DNA of 64,000 nt from Clostridia bacterium (GCA_021205365.1 JAJPXP010000063.1:39874-103873); one strand, 5' to 3'; shown: positions 8,810-18,920, counted from the stretch's first letter. Translations and numbers: made by a program. The notes: a model not told the origin generated them from the sequence alone.

Positions 8810-9892
8810 TTATTCTGTTATAGCATAGCCCGAAAGAAAATCCGTGTTGTCTGTATTGTATTCTATCTCTTTGGAATACAGCTTACACAGACAAAGCTGC
8901 TGCCATGCTGTGAGCGTATCATCCCGGAGCCAGCAGAAGATGTCCAGCAGCTGAATTATGGAAACACTGAGTAAAGCAAAGTTTACCTTTTCCAGCAGCA
9001 GATCATCCACTAAAGTTTTCATGAAATACCTGTATATAAAATAAATCAGCAGCTGGTCGTATTCATACAGTTTTTGCTGATAGTATTGCAGAAAGGCGGG
9101 ACGGTGGCAAATGATTTCCGGGAGGGATGCCTTTGCCGCAAGCAGCAGATCGCGCCATTCTGCATCATTGATTTCCAGACACAGACAGCTGTCCAGCAGG
9201 GCAGATAGAAAATCTTCCTGCCAGAAAAGCAGGGACCAGTTCAGTGCGTCTTCTGCATGCGGTTCCTCTGCTTCGGGGAACGGAAACAGGATATCATCAT
9301 ATTGCTTTTGCATGGAAAGTGCTGTTTGATATAGCTGGTTCATTTTGCTGTCCAATGGGGTATCTGTTTCAGGTTTGATGATAGAAAACAGCGTTTCTCG
9401 CATGGAAAACAGCAATTGTTCCAGAAGACGGATATCTTCGGAAGCTGCCTCTACGGTTTCCTCATCATAGCTGATGTCCCATTCGGGATATCCAGTGTTT
9501 TGTAAAATCAGCTTTGCGGCGGCTTCACAGCATAATCCAAGACCTTCCTCGCGCCCATCTGAGAACCACTCATAAAAACGGGGATGATCGGTACAGATCT
9601 GGCTAAGATGCGCTTCACCGAGATGTATGAAAATATCACAGAGGTTGCAGTCGTTTAAAAATGGGCAGCGTTCTGTGGAATCCATAATAAAATGTGCATT
9701 CCCTTCAGAATCAGATGCTGGAAGTGCAATTTTTTCCTGCAATTTTCGACCAAATGTACCGGATATCTGCTGATAATATGCCAGGGTGTTTTCGTCAATA
9801 TCAATTTCCCAGCCGATGCAGCAATTGTCCGTGCAGTCAGAGCCGATGCACTTGAATTTTTTATAATATGAGGGATGACGGATATATCCCAT
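8810..9892 (-). CDS. FliB-like (lysine-N-methylase family) cysteine-rich protein
   Basis: The N-terminus YIRHPSYYKKFKCIGSDC continues into a CxxxCC motif and GWEIDID, with more cysteines in CPFLNDCNLCDIF and CTDHPR. This is the FliB / flagellin lysine-N-methylase signature, a cysteine-rich metal-binding arrangement. About 360 residues from ATG 9892, which has GGAGGGG at ideal distance; the frame continues 33 codons upstream without a ribosome site. No flagellin or flagellar gene is in the window. Members of this family are frequent in non-motile gut Clostridia, where the substrate is not established, so the methylase name should be read as a family label. Confidence 0.8.
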   Translation of the reverse strand: MGYIRHPSYYKKFKCIGSDCTDNCCIGWEIDIDENTLAYYQQISGTFGRKLQEKIALPASDSEGNAHFIMDSTERCPFLNDCNLCDIFIHLGEAHLSQICTDHPRFYEWFSDGREEGLGLCCEAAAKLILQNTGYPEWDISYDEETVEAASEDIRLLEQLLFSMRETLFSIIKPETDTPLDSKMNQLYQTALSMQKQYDDILFPFPEAEEPHAEDALNWSLLFWQEDFLSALLDSCLCLEINDAEWRDLLLAAKASLPEIICHRPAFLQYYQQKLYEYDQLLIYFIYRYFMKTLVDDLLLEKVNFALLSVSIIQLLDIFCWLRDDTLTAWQQLCLCKLYSKEIEYNTDNTDFLSGYAITE

Positions 9893-10084
9893 AATATCCC
9901 CTCCAAAATGATTTGGCACCATTATAACAAAAATAACAGCATGATGGAAGAAATGACAGATGCTTTCTGCGATCAGGGGAAAGATTTCCATTGGATGCTT
10001 TTCAGCGGATATAAAATTTGATATAATTATATTAACCGATTATCAGATGATGACCCTGATAGGAAAAGAGAGGAGCGTAATTTT

Positions 10085-10375
10085 ATGATTAAAATTGTGG
10101 CAAAACAGATAATCCGTAAAGAGTGCATTGAGAAGTATCGTGAATTGACAAAGGAACTGGTTGAAAAGTCCAGTGCAGAGGCTGGAAACATCACCTATAC
10201 TTCCAACCAGAGCATTGCAGACGAGCGTGTACACTGCTTTATTGAAATCTGGAAGGATCAGGAGGCAATTGACATTCACAATGCGAGCGAGCATTTCCAG
10301 CGTATCATTCCGCAGCTGGCCGAGCTATTTGATGGACCGGAGGTTGTCGACCTGTATACCGAAGTGGAATTTTAA
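10085..10375 (+). CDS. ABM-domain (quinol monooxygenase-like) protein
   Basis: A 96-residue antibiotic-biosynthesis-monooxygenase fold protein. It opens IKIVAKQIIRKECIEKYRELTKELVEKS, has the conserved FIEIWKDQEAIDIHNASEHF stretch, and ends in a beta-strand pair. YgiN-like members act on quinols or as oxidative-stress/heme-related enzymes; the substrate cannot be read here. Single gene with an AGAGGAGCG site and its own terminator. Confidence 0.82.
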   Translation: MIKIVAKQIIRKECIEKYRELTKELVEKSSAEAGNITYTSNQSIADERVHCFIEIWKDQEAIDIHNASEHFQRIIPQLAELFDGPEVVDLYTEVEF

Positions 10376-10390
10376 TTCAAACATACTGCA

Positions 10391-10427
10391 AAACGGCAGA
10401 TACCATGACAGGTATCTGCCGTTTTTG
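10391..10427 (+). terminator. Terminator after the ABM gene
   Basis: AAACGGCAGATACC pairs with GGTATCTGCCGTTT around ATGACA, followed by T residues. Perfect 14-bp stem. Confidence 0.9.
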
Positions 10428-10463
10428 AAATAGGGAAATTTTTTATTTTTACGAAAACAAGCG

Positions 10464-10492
10464 TTGACGTATTCAAAAAAACGATATATAAT
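10464..10492 (+). promoter_or_regulatory. Sigma-A promoter of the thiamine locus
   Basis: TTGACG, 17-base spacer, TATAAT (10487-10492). It lies about 50 bp before the TPP aptamer. Confidence 0.75.
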
Positions 10493-10542
10493 GGAAACAG
10501 CAAAACGGGAATGCCGGAGATAAAACAGCATTTCCATATACA

Positions 10543-10632
10543 ACAGGGGAGCTTGCAGAAGCAGGCTGAGAGTAAGCTGTATTGCTTTGACCCGTAACCT
10601 GATTTGGGTAATGCCAACGTAGGGAGATAGCT
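10543..10632 (+). ncRNA. TPP riboswitch (THI element)
   Basis: The conserved aptamer blocks are present in order: GGGGAGC, GCAGGCTGAGAGTAAGC, GACCCGTAACCTGATTTGGG-type core (10590-10610), then TAATGCCAACGTAGGGAG. CTGAGA and the ACCTGAT...GTAATGCC..CGTAGGGA blocks are diagnostic. It controls downstream thiamine genes by sensing thiamine pyrophosphate. Confidence 0.95.
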
Positions 10633-10645
10633 CTTTTGCTTTTAC

Positions 10646-10682
10646 GCGTAGTTTGGAATTACCAGACTGCGCTTTTTCTTTT
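10646..10682 (+). terminator. Riboswitch-controlled terminator
   Basis: GCGTAGTTTGG pairs (with G-U pairs) with CCAGACTGCGC and runs straight into TTTTTCTTTT. Its place 14 bases after the aptamer makes it the expression platform: TPP binding should favour this hairpin. Confidence 0.8.
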
Positions 10683-10782
10683 GCCTTTAAAGCGAATCGT
10701 GTTGCTTTGGGAGTGGCAGATTGGGGACACCACCTTCTGCCGCTATATAAAATCAATCGCTGTATCAGAAAGGAGCATTTAG

Positions 10783-10944
10783 GTGAAAACAGCATTGAAA
10801 GCCGCAGGAGATCTGCGGACAGGCGTCGGCATTCGGGCAGATATCAGAACAGCATTGTCTGATGGTATGTATACCATTTGCACAGTGGCTGCTTTGGACG
10901 CACAGAGAAAAGCCGGCACCGGAAAACGGAGGAGATATACCTGA
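10783..10944 (+). pseudogene. Truncated thiD-like remnant
   Basis: A GTG frame of 53 codons with a good AAAGGAG site, behind the TPP riboswitch. Its product matches the first about 45 residues of hydroxymethylpyrimidine kinase ThiD: GVGIRADIRT lines up with the family's GGAGIQADLKT, and VAALDAQ with ITALVAQ. The nucleotide/HMP-binding GxDPSGGAG region is damaged and everything beyond residue about 45, including the catalytic end, is gone. The next 122 bp to thiC show no recognisable continuation. Alternatives are a short expressed leader peptide or a chance match, but the position in a thiamine operon favours a decayed thiD. Confidence 0.55.
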
Positions 10945-11066
10945 TGGTGATGCCGGGAAGGCATCCGGTATTTCAGAATTTGCTTAGAATGTGGGGCGAG
11001 TATGAAAAAGTTAAAAATTGAGATGAGATTTTTACCTTCCAATACCGCCTGGAAAGGAACTTAAAA

Positions 11067-12377
11067 ATGAGAAATTACACAACACAGATGGATGCTGCGC
11101 GCCGCAGCATCGTAACACCGGAAATGGAAACTGTTGCCAATAAGGAGAAGATGCCGGTTGAAAAGCTGATGGGTCTGGTAGCGGAAGGCAAGGTAGCAAT
11201 TTGTGCGAATAAAAACCATACCTGCCTGGACCCGGAAGGTGTTGGCAGTATGCTGCGCACCAAGATCAATGTTAACCTCGGTGTATCCCGCGACTGTAAA
11301 GATTACAACATTGAAATGGAAAAGGTTATGAGTGCAGTCAACATGGGCGCAGAGGCAATTATGGACTTGTCCAGCCATGGCAACACCCAGCCGTTCCGCC
11401 GAAAGCTGACCAGTGAGTGTCCGGCTATGATCGGTACGGTTCCGGTATACGATAGTGTTATCCATTATCAGCGTGACCTTGCAACGCTGACCGCACAGGA
11501 TTTTATTGATGTTGTTCGCCTGCATGCTGAAGATGGCGTTGATTTTGTTACCCTGCACTGTGGAATTACCCGCAAAACCATCGAACAGATTCGTAAGCAT
11601 AAGCGTAAGATGAACATTGTCAGCCGCGGTGGCAGCCTTGTTTTTGCATGGATGAGCATGACGGGAGAGGAAAATCCGTTTTATGAGCACTTCGATGAGA
11701 TTCTGGATATCTGTGAAGAATATGATGTAACGATTTCCCTTGGCGATGCATGCCGTCCGGGCTGTCTGGCAGATGCAACCGATGTATGCCAGATCGAAGA
11801 ACTCGTACGTTTGGGTGAGCTGACGAAGCGCGCATGGGCACATAATGTCCAGGTTATGGTAGAAGGTCCGGGACATGTTCCGCTGGATCAGATTGCAGCC
11901 AATATGCAGGTACAGAAGACCATATGCATGGGCGCTCCGTTCTATGTGCTTGGTCCGCTGGTAACGGATATTGCACCGGGTTACGATCATATTACCAGTG
12001 CAATCGGCGGTGCAGTTGCTGCTATGAATGGTGCAGCATTCCTGTGCTATGTTACCCCGGCAGAGCACTTGGCCCTGCCGAATGTTGATGATGTGAAGCA
12101 GGGGATTATTGCTTCCAAGATTGCAGCGCATGCGGCAGATATTGCAAAGGGCGTGCCAGGTGCTCGTGATATTGATGACAAGATGGCAGATGCACGTCGC
12201 GTACTGGACTGGGAGGCGCAGTATGCGTGTGCACTTGACCCGGAAACGGCACGCAGTATCCGCGACAGCCGCAAGCCGGAGGATGATCACGGTGATACCT
12301 GCAGTATGTGCGGCAAATTCTGTGCTGTACGCAGCATGAATAAGGCGCTTGCAGGCGAGTATATCGATATTCTGTAA
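11067..12377 (+). CDS. thiC: Phosphomethylpyrimidine synthase
   Basis: Radical SAM enzyme that rearranges aminoimidazole ribotide to HMP phosphate in thiamine synthesis. 436 residues, the short bacterial/archaeal-length form. The C-terminal CSMCGKFC motif (about residues 410-417) supplies the three cysteines of the [4Fe-4S] cluster. Other family stretches seen are [41 protein letters not shown] and [14 protein letters not shown]. It is controlled by the TPP riboswitch 430 bp upstream. No thiE, thiG or intact thiD is in the window, so the rest of the pathway must be elsewhere. Confidence 0.97.
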   Translation: MRNYTTQMDAARRSIVTPEMETVANKEKMPVEKLMGLVAEGKVAICANKNHTCLDPEGVGSMLRTKINVNLGVSRDCKDYNIEMEKVMSAVNMGAEAIMDLSSHGNTQPFRRKLTSECPAMIGTVPVYDSVIHYQRDLATLTAQDFIDVVRLHAEDGVDFVTLHCGITRKTIEQIRKHKRKMNIVSRGGSLVFAWMSMTGEENPFYEHFDEILDICEEYDVTISLGDACRPGCLADATDVCQIEELVRLGELTKRAWAHNVQVMVEGPGHVPLDQIAANMQVQKTICMGAPFYVLGPLVTDIAPGYDHITSAIGGAVAAMNGAAFLCYVTPAEHLALPNVDDVKQGIIASKIAAHAADIAKGVPGARDIDDKMADARRVLDWEAQYACALDPETARSIRDSRKPEDDHGDTCSMCGKFCAVRSMNKALAGEYIDIL

Positions 12378-12395
12378 AATATTTGTGGATTCAAA

Positions 12396-12432
12396 GGAGC
12401 GGCAGCTGTAGAGATATGGCTGCCGCTTGTTC
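12396..12432 (+). terminator. Terminator after thiC
   Basis: AGCGGCAGC (12398-12406) pairs with GCTGCCGCT (12419-12427), followed by TGTTCT. Moderate T-tract. Confidence 0.65.
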
Positions 12433-12534
12433 TATGTTATTGTTTAACCGATTTTTGTCAAAAATTACTTGCGGAAATGACAAAGTAAAAGTACAATAGA
12501 CAAAAGACAAAAAACGGGAAGGATAACGCGAAGC

Positions 12535-13719
12535 ATGAGAAAGAAACGTGTTTTTGATATTATTCAGGTGGGCAATGCTGAGGATGTCCCGAGCAGACTG
12601 TTTGATCTGGCTTTTATTGTTATGGTGCTAACCAATCTGTTTATTGCATTGTTTGAGACCTTTGATGCTTCAGAACCATATCTGGACATACTGAATCTGA
12701 TCGAATTCATTACAGTGATCTGTTTTGCAATAGAATATGTCCTGCGTGTCTGGACTGCGGAGTATCTGTATCCTGCGATGAACCGGAGAAAGGCAATTAT
12801 GTACTATGTCATGTCCTTCAGTGGTATAGTTGATTTGTTTTCCTTTTTTCCGTATTTTCTGCCAATGTTTTTTCCAACGGGTGTTGTTGCGTTCCGTATG
12901 TTCCGCGTCATCCGTATTTTCCGGCTGTTCCGTGTCAATGCGTACTATGATGCATTGAATGTCATCAGTGATGTTATCCGCGGCAAAAAAGATCAGCTGC
13001 TATCCTCTATTTTTATTATTCTGGTCATGATGATGGGAGCTTCCCTGTGTATGTACAGCCTAGAACATGAAGTACAGCCGGATGTGTTCCAGAATGCATT
13101 TTCCGGTTTCTGGTGGGCCGTCTCTACTCTGCTGACGGTAGGCTACGGCGATATTTATCCAATCACGATTGCCGGACGAATTTTTGGTATTATTATCACC
13201 TTTCTTGGCGTCGGTATGGTTGCGATACCTACTGGTATTCTTTCCGCAGGCTTCGTGGAACAGTATACCCGTTTGAAGAGCTTCAATGATTATTCATTGG
13301 AGGCCGACATCCGGTTTGTTCGTCTGGAAGTACTCAAGAATCATCCGTGGCTGGGAAAAGAAGAAAAAGATCTTCCGCTGCCACCGGGGCTTATTCTTGC
13401 GGTTATCCAGCGCAAGGGAGATGTTGTAGTTCCGCGTGGTGATACGGTTATTCAGCTGGGAGACCATATTGTTCTGGGTGCAGAAGGCTATCAGGATGAT
13501 ATCGGCATTGCATTGAAAGAGGTTGTCCTGAGAAAGCGTCATCCGTGGGCAGGACAGATGATTAAGGATCTGGATATTTCCCGACAGACCCTGATTATTA
13601 TGGTTCGCCGCGGGGATAAGGTATTGATCCCGAACGGTAAATTGGTGCTGATGCCGGATGATACGGTTTTGCTGTATTCTAAACGCAATATTCAAGACGC
13701 AAAGGATGTCATGGTATAA
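12535..13719 (+). CDS. Voltage-gated-type potassium channel with RCK_C domains
   Basis: Six-helix K+ channel. Residues about 20-170 form a voltage-sensor-like S1-S4 unit, with a regularly spaced arginine S4 (FRMFRVIRIFRLFR). A pore loop with the selectivity filter TVGYGD follows, then S6. The cytoplasmic C-terminus holds two copies of a TrkA-C/RCK_C-like unit (about 260-330 and 335-394), each with an RxGD...P.G pattern, but no full RCK_N Rossmann domain. That build suggests ligand control, possibly by a cyclic nucleotide such as c-di-AMP, which is an inference from related RCK_C domains. The stop codon overlaps the ATG of the following broken frame (TAATG). Confidence 0.9.
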   Translation: MRKKRVFDIIQVGNAEDVPSRLFDLAFIVMVLTNLFIALFETFDASEPYLDILNLIEFITVICFAIEYVLRVWTAEYLYPAMNRRKAIMYYVMSFSGIVDLFSFFPYFLPMFFPTGVVAFRMFRVIRIFRLFRVNAYYDALNVISDVIRGKKDQLLSSIFIILVMMMGASLCMYSLEHEVQPDVFQNAFSGFWWAVSTLLTVGYGDIYPITIAGRIFGIIITFLGVGMVAIPTGILSAGFVEQYTRLKSFNDYSLEADIRFVRLEVLKNHPWLGKEEKDLPLPPGLILAVIQRKGDVVVPRGDTVIQLGDHIVLGAEGYQDDIGIALKEVVLRKRHPWAGQMIKDLDISRQTLIIMVRRGDKVLIPNGKLVLMPDDTVLLYSKRNIQDAKDVMV

Positions 13720-14062
13720 TGACACGCAGTTTACATTTCACAGTTGGTCTTGTTGCGTGATGGCCATCTGGTGAGACCGTGTGCAAGATTGCCAGAGCAG
13801 ATGAAGAAAGATTTTATCTGCTTTCATCGAAGGATGACGGAGATGAGGCCGGCAATATGCGGAGTGAGCAAAATATTACCCAGCTGCCGGAATGGATGGC
13901 TGGATGGAAGCTGTTTTAGGGCGGTTGCGTCAAAACAGTTATGGGAAGATGTCCTGTTGTCACGACATCAGCGAGTGTATCAGTCTCGTGGAGGCTGCCT
14001 GTGCCGATGTTGACAAGGAGGACATCTTTTTTCATCAGCAGAAACCACAAAAGGGTGAATAA
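13719..14062 (+). pseudogene. Decayed small gene coupled to the channel gene
   Basis: Starting at the ATG that overlaps the channel stop, the frame reads 13 codons to a TGA at 13758. The same frame then stays open with ordinary codons to 13919 (KIARADEERFYLLSS and onward). Near 13900-13920 coding-like sequence moves to another frame (MDGWMEAVLGRLRQNSYGKM, ending DKEDIFFHQQKPQKGE) and stops at 14062. I do not recognise the protein. One nonsense change and one frameshift would explain the pattern. A third frame through the same region (13744-14013) is rich in Cys/Arg and looks like a shadow. Confidence 0.35.
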
Positions 14063-14170
14063 AATGAATCAGATTTAAGCGCCAGTTAAGGCTGGCGTGA
14101 TATGATACATCATGTTGCTGATGCAATTTTATGGCAATATGATTTTATTTGACTGAAAGGAAGGTGGAAA

Positions 14171-14845
14171 ATGCGTTTGCTAATCGCAGAAGACAATCCC
14201 AAATTATTGAAGTCTCTGCTTCATATTTTTCACAATAATGGATTCACGGCTGACGGTGTTTCCAACGGAACGGATGCCCTTGCTTATGCGCAGTCAAAGG
14301 AATATGATGGATTAATTTTAGATATTATGATTCCCGGTATGGATGGAATAGAGGTATTAAAGACACTGCGCAGCCAGAATATCACAACCCCAACACTGTT
14401 TTTAACTGCGAGAACGGAGGTAGAGCAGCGCGTAGAAGGTCTGGATGCTGGAGCAGACGATTATTTACCAAAGCCATTTCAGGTATCCGAATTGATGGCG
14501 CGTGTTCGCGCGATGCTGCGGCGGAAGGATACCTATACGCCGGATTTGCTGACCTTCCATGAAGTCGTTCTGAACCGTTCTACGTATCAGCTGTCTTATC
14601 ATGGGGAAATCCAGAACCTCAGCGGAAAGGAATTTCAGCTCATGGAGATCTTGATGGAAAACCCGAATATTATTATCCCGACAGAGCATTTTATGACCCA
14701 TATCTGGGGCTGGAATGCCAATGTGGATGTCGGTGCGGTATGGGTACATATCTCAAATTTGCGAAAGAAAATTACGGCGCTGCATGCACCCATTGAGGTG
14801 CGTTTCGTACGTAATGCCGGATATACGTTGAAGAAAACGATATGA
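14171..14845 (+). CDS. OmpR-family response regulator
   Basis: Receiver domain residues 1-115: acidic pair ED near residues 7-8, phospho-acceptor Asp in LILDIMIPGMDG, Thr in LFLTAR and Lys in LPKPF. The winged-helix DNA-binding domain follows (about 130-222, LSGKEFQLMEILMENPN, VWVHISNLRKKI). It forms an ATGA overlap with its kinase. It lies directly before cysD on the same strand, so it could control the sulfation genes. AAAGGAAGGTGG precedes the start. Confidence 0.93.
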   Translation: MRLLIAEDNPKLLKSLLHIFHNNGFTADGVSNGTDALAYAQSKEYDGLILDIMIPGMDGIEVLKTLRSQNITTPTLFLTARTEVEQRVEGLDAGADDYLPKPFQVSELMARVRAMLRRKDTYTPDLLTFHEVVLNRSTYQLSYHGEIQNLSGKEFQLMEILMENPNIIIPTEHFMTHIWGWNANVDVGAVWVHISNLRKKITALHAPIEVRFVRNAGYTLKKTI

Positions 14846-16080
14846 TTTATCAGCTGCGAACAAATTTAATACGAATCAGCTGTCTTTCGCTGATTGTTGT
14901 TTTTTTTCTGGTCTATGGTATCATCTGTTTTTTCAGCTTCCGTGAGCTGGACAGCGGTGTGGATAGTATTGTGAACATCCTGTCCCAATATGACGGTGAG
15001 TTTCCGGAAGACTATACTGTGGAGGACATCCAGCGGGAATTTCACGGAACGATTTTTACTCCGAATTTCGTCAATGAACGGACAGTTTCCGGCACCCGGC
15101 ACTTTACCATATGGATAGATGCGGATAATCAGAAGATAAAAGAGAATTTGGATGCCGATTCCTCTGTGACCGAGGAGAAGATTTCGGAATACCTTGCAAC
15201 CATAATGGGAAAAAATCGGAAACGCGGCTGGATTGAAAATTACCGCTACCGTATCTGCGGAGCAGGGAATGGAAGCATGCTTGTGTTTGTCGATGGAACG
15301 ATGTATCGGATGATGCTGCGCAATCTGCTGATCATGATTGCGTCTGTATTTATCACCATTACATGTATTATCCTGCTGCTGATCATCTGTCTGTCCAAAC
15401 GAACCGTAGAACCGATTGCGGAAAGCTATGAAAAACAGAAACAGTTTATTACGGATGCCAACCACGAGCTGAAAACCCCGCTTACTTTGATTTTAACCAA
15501 TCTGGATATCGCAGAAGCAGAGTTGGGTAAAAATGAATGGCTGGAGGATATCAAGAGCGAAAGTGAACGTATGAGTGCATTGGTAAACCGGCTGGTCATG
15601 CTGACACGCATGGATGAGGAATCCAATCAGCTGGAAACCGCCACATTTTCCCTCAGCGAAATGATGTCGAATGCAGCCGCAGAATTTCGTCTGCTGGCAG
15701 ATGAACGGCAAAAATATCTGGAATGCAGCATTGAGCCTGATATTTCCTATTGCGGAAATGAAGAAGCCATCCAGCATGTGCTTTCGATCCTACTGGATAA
15801 TGCATTGAAATACTGTGATGAAAATGGCAGGATCGTGATGTCACTGCGGCGCAAACGTCACATTGTCATCCAGGTGGAAAATACATTTCGCGCTGTTGAA
15901 CAGACGGAGCTGAACCGTCTGTTTGACCGCTTTTATCGTACAGATAAAGCCAGAACTTTCAACGAGGGCTTCGGTATCGGGCTTTCCATAGCGAAAGCCA
16001 TCGTAGAAAAACATCATGGGGAAATCTCATCATATAAAAAAGACAAAACGAATATTGGATTTAGAATCATACTGAAATGA
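14842..16080 (+). CDS. Sensor histidine kinase
   Basis: Membrane kinase partner of the preceding regulator. Two membrane helices (about residues 9-33 and 155-180) flank an extracellular sensor of about 120 residues with no recognised fold. The H-box is FITDANHELKTPLTLI. Then come the N-box LDNALKYC, a G-box FGIGLSIAKAIVEKHHG, and a terminal strand. The F-box-like RFYRTDKART is present. The gene ends 39 bp before cysD. The signal is unknown; sulfate or envelope state are guesses from context only. Confidence 0.93.
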   Translation: MIYQLRTNLIRISCLSLIVVFFLVYGIICFFSFRELDSGVDSIVNILSQYDGEFPEDYTVEDIQREFHGTIFTPNFVNERTVSGTRHFTIWIDADNQKIKENLDADSSVTEEKISEYLATIMGKNRKRGWIENYRYRICGAGNGSMLVFVDGTMYRMMLRNLLIMIASVFITITCIILLLIICLSKRTVEPIAESYEKQKQFITDANHELKTPLTLILTNLDIAEAELGKNEWLEDIKSESERMSALVNRLVMLTRMDEESNQLETATFSLSEMMSNAAAEFRLLADERQKYLECSIEPDISYCGNEEAIQHVLSILLDNALKYCDENGRIVMSLRRKRHIVIQVENTFRAVEQTELNRLFDRFYRTDKARTFNEGFGIGLSIAKAIVEKHHGEISSYKKDKTNIGFRIILK

Positions 16081-16119
16081 TTTTGAAAAAAACAGAATAT
16101 TTTTTATGGAGGAGGATAT

Positions 16120-17031
16120 ATGGACCCGCAGTCACATTTGAACAAGCTTGAAGCAGAAGCAATTTATATTATCCGTGAGGTTGCTGCCGAGTGTGATAAT
16201 CCTGTTATGCTGTATTCTATTGGAAAGGATAGCTCAGTTATGCTGCATCTGGCATTAAAGGCATTTTATCCGGAAAAGCCGCCATTTCCATTTCTGCATA
16301 TTGACACCACATGGAAATTCCGCGAAATGACAGAATTTCGCGATAAGGTTGCTGAAAAATGCGGCATTGATATGCTGGTGTATACCAATAAAGAAGGGCT
16401 GGAACAGGGCATCAATCCATTTACCTATGGCGGCACCTACACGGATATCATGAAAACGCAGGCATTAAAGGATGCATTGAAAAAGTATGGATTTACAGCA
16501 GCGTTTGGCGGTGGACGACGGGATGAAGAAAAATCCCGCGCAAAGGAGCGTGTTTTTTCTTTTCGCAATGCAGCACAAATCTGGGATCCGAAAAACCAGC
16601 GCCCAGAGATGTGGAAGCTGTTTAATAGTACATTGAATCGCGGCGAAAGTGTACGTGTATTCCCGTTGAGCAACTGGACGGAAGCAGATATCTGGGAATA
16701 TATCCGCAGGGAAAACATCGATATTGTTTCCCTGTATTTTGCGGCAGAGCGGTCCTGTGTTACATATAACGACAGCATTATTCTGGTAGACGATGACCGT
16801 ATCAAACAGTATCTGAATCTGAAACCGCAGGATATCAGCAACCGCATGGTCCGGTTTCGGACACTCGGCTGTTATCCGCTGACTGGCGGCGTGGAATCCA
16901 CTGCCTCTACACTGGACGAAATTGTTGCGGAAACATTGTGTGCAGTAAACAGTGAACGCACAACCCGTGTCATTGATAAAGACGGCGGACAAGCCAGTAT
17001 GGAACGCCGCAAACGGGAAGGTTATTTCTAA
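16120..17031 (+). CDS. cysD: Sulfate adenylyltransferase subunit 2
   Basis: Catalytic ATP-sulfurylase subunit making adenosine 5'-phosphosulfate (APS) from sulfate and ATP. The PP-loop [17 protein letters not shown] is present, as are the family stretches [28 protein letters not shown] and [15 protein letters not shown]. At 303 residues it matches E. coli CysD closely. It has a strong GGAGGAGG site. It pairs with cysNC 56 bp downstream. No cysH, cysIJ or cysK is near, so APS/PAPS is apparently not made here for cysteine synthesis. Confidence 0.96.
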   Translation: MDPQSHLNKLEAEAIYIIREVAAECDNPVMLYSIGKDSSVMLHLALKAFYPEKPPFPFLHIDTTWKFREMTEFRDKVAEKCGIDMLVYTNKEGLEQGINPFTYGGTYTDIMKTQALKDALKKYGFTAAFGGGRRDEEKSRAKERVFSFRNAAQIWDPKNQRPEMWKLFNSTLNRGESVRVFPLSNWTEADIWEYIRRENIDIVSLYFAAERSCVTYNDSIILVDDDRIKQYLNLKPQDISNRMVRFRTLGCYPLTGGVESTASTLDEIVAETLCAVNSERTTRVIDKDGGQASMERRKREGYF

Positions 17032-17087
17032 AAAAGCAGGATGATAACATCCTTAATATGCTGGAGAAAGAAAAGAGGATACTGAAT

Positions 17088-18920
17088 ATGAAGGATCTGC
17101 TGAAATTTATCACCTGCGGCAGTGTTGACGATGGGAAATCGACACTGATCGGACATATGCTTTATGATGCGAAGCTGTTGTTTGCCGATCAGAAAAGGGC
17201 TTTGGAGCTGGATTCCAAGGTGGGTTCCGCAGGCGGTGACGTGGATTATTCTTTGCTATTGGATGGTCTGATGGCAGAACGCGAGCAGGGTATTACCATT
17301 GATGTTGCGTACCGTTATTTTTCCACGGAACTGCGCAGTTTTATTGTTGCTGATACACCGGGACATGAGGAATACACCCGGAATATGGCAGTAGGTGCAT
17401 CCTTTGCTGATGCGGCTGTTATTCTGATTGATGCAACCAAAGGTGTATTGACCCAGACGCGCAGACATACCCGTATCTGTGCATTGATGGGTATTCGCGA
17501 TTTTATATTTGCTGTCAATAAAATGGACCTGGTAGGTTTTGACTGCAAGGTATATGAAACGGTAAAGGCACAGGTTGAGGAGCTGGCTGCGGATTATGTG
17601 GTAAATTCCCTGACAGTCATACCCGTTTCTGCCACCAATGGGGATAATCTGACGGAAAACAGTGCCAATACACCGTGGTATACAGGCGTACCGCTGTTAC
17701 ATTATCTGGAGAATCTCGAACCATGGACACAGCCGGAAGAGGATGGCTTTTGTATGCCGGTACAGCGTGTCAGCAGACCAGACAGGACTTTTCGTGGCTT
17801 TCAGGGGGAGGTTACAACCGGATATATCTGCACAGGAGATGAAATTACGGTACTGCCGAGCAGGGAAACAGCACATGTCTCAGAAATTCTGGCAGCTGGT
17901 AAACAAACACAGAAGGCTTGCCGCGGAGAGCCGGTTACGCTGTGCCTTGATCGTGAAATTGATGTTTCCAGAGGCTGTGTCATAACGAAAGATAAGTCAC
18001 TGATTACCGCAAGAAAATTCGCGGCTTTGCTGCTGTGGATGGATGAAACTCCGTTGTTTGCAGGCGGACAGTTTATCATGCGGCTTGGCACACAGAAGGT
18101 TCCGGTTACGGTAACGCATCTCTGTTATCGCATTGACGTGAACAGCGGAGAGCATATCAAGGATACCAAGGTAGTCAAAAATGGCATTGCACTGTGCGAA
18201 CTGGCGGCTGACCTTCCATTTGTATTTGATACCTTTCAGAATACCCGTGAGCTGGGAGAATTGATTTTAATTGACCGTATGTCCCATGCAACAGCTGCCT
18301 GTGGCACAGTACAATATCCGCTGGACCAGCAGGGAAGTGCGATTGAACAGCAAACCACCATCACCCGTAAGATGCGTGAGGATCATAACGGACATCGTGC
18401 CGTTACAGTATGGCTGACAGGGTTGAGTGGTGCGGGAAAATCCCAGATGGCAGACGCATTGGAAAAGCTGCTGTTTGCCGACGGTGTACATACGATGATT
18501 CTGGATGGTGATAACATTCGCCGTGGACTGTGCAGGGATCTCGGGTTTTCACCGGATGATCGGAAGGAAAATATCCGCCGGGTTGCAGAGATGGCAAAGG
18601 TGTTAAATGATGCGGGCGTGTTGGTGCTGACTGCATTTATTTCACCATTTGCTGCAGACCGCCAAATGGCACGGGAGATTATCGGGGAATCCTTTGTGGA
18701 AGTCTATGTCAATACAAGTCTTACAGTCTGCGAGGAGCGGGATGTGAAGGGACTGTATGCGAAGGCACGCCGTGGAGAGATCCGTGAGTTTACCGGTATT
18801 TCCAGCCCGTATGAACCCCCTGAGCACCCGGAATACACGATTGACACATCCAAAGGCAGTGTGCAGGAAAATGCACAAAAGCTTTTGCATGGCCTAAAAA
18901 AATATGTTGCAGCAGAATGA
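17088..18920 (+). CDS. cysNC: Fused sulfate adenylyltransferase GTPase subunit and APS kinase
   Basis: Bifunctional enzyme. The N-terminal GTPase (P-loop GSVDDGKST, then [12 protein letters not shown] and NKMDLV) and beta-barrel domains (to about residue 410) activate CysD. The C-terminal APS kinase (P-loop GLSGAGKS, then [17 protein letters not shown]) phosphorylates APS to PAPS. The fusion is complete. ATG 17088 has AGAGG at proper distance and starts the conserved sequence; an ATG at 17058 adds ten residues without a good site. Its 3' end overlaps the transporter gene by 17 bp, arguing for one operon. Confidence 0.95.
   Translation: MKDLLKFITCGSVDDGKSTLIGHMLYDAKLLFADQKRALELDSKVGSAGGDVDYSLLLDGLMAEREQGITIDVAYRYFSTELRSFIVADTPGHEEYTRNMAVGASFADAAVILIDATKGVLTQTRRHTRICALMGIRDFIFAVNKMDLVGFDCKVYETVKAQVEELAADYVVNSLTVIPVSATNGDNLTENSANTPWYTGVPLLHYLENLEPWTQPEEDGFCMPVQRVSRPDRTFRGFQGEVTTGYICTGDEITVLPSRETAHVSEILAAGKQTQKACRGEPVTLCLDREIDVSRGCVITKDKSLITARKFAALLLWMDETPLFAGGQFIMRLGTQKVPVTVTHLCYRIDVNSGEHIKDTKVVKNGIALCELAADLPFVFDTFQNTRELGELILIDRMSHATAACGTVQYPLDQQGSAIEQQTTITRKMREDHNGHRAVTVWLTGLSGAGKSQMADALEKLLFADGVHTMILDGDNIRRGLCRDLGFSPDDRKENIRRVAEMAKVLNDAGVLVLTAFISPFAADRQMAREIIGESFVEVYVNTSLTVCEERDVKGLYAKARRGEIREFTGISSPYEPPEHPEYTIDTSKGSVQENAQKLLHGLKKYVAAE

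Noticed and set aside
12454..12484. TTTGTCA ... TGACAAA inverted repeat before the K+ channel
   Set aside because: It looks like an MtlR-type half-site pair but is a single, widely spaced occurrence 45 kb from the mannitol operon. Chance cannot be excluded.
13744..14013. 89-codon frame after the potassium channel
   Set aside because: Cys/Arg-rich shadow; the two other frames in the same stretch look more coding-like and form the better decayed-gene model.
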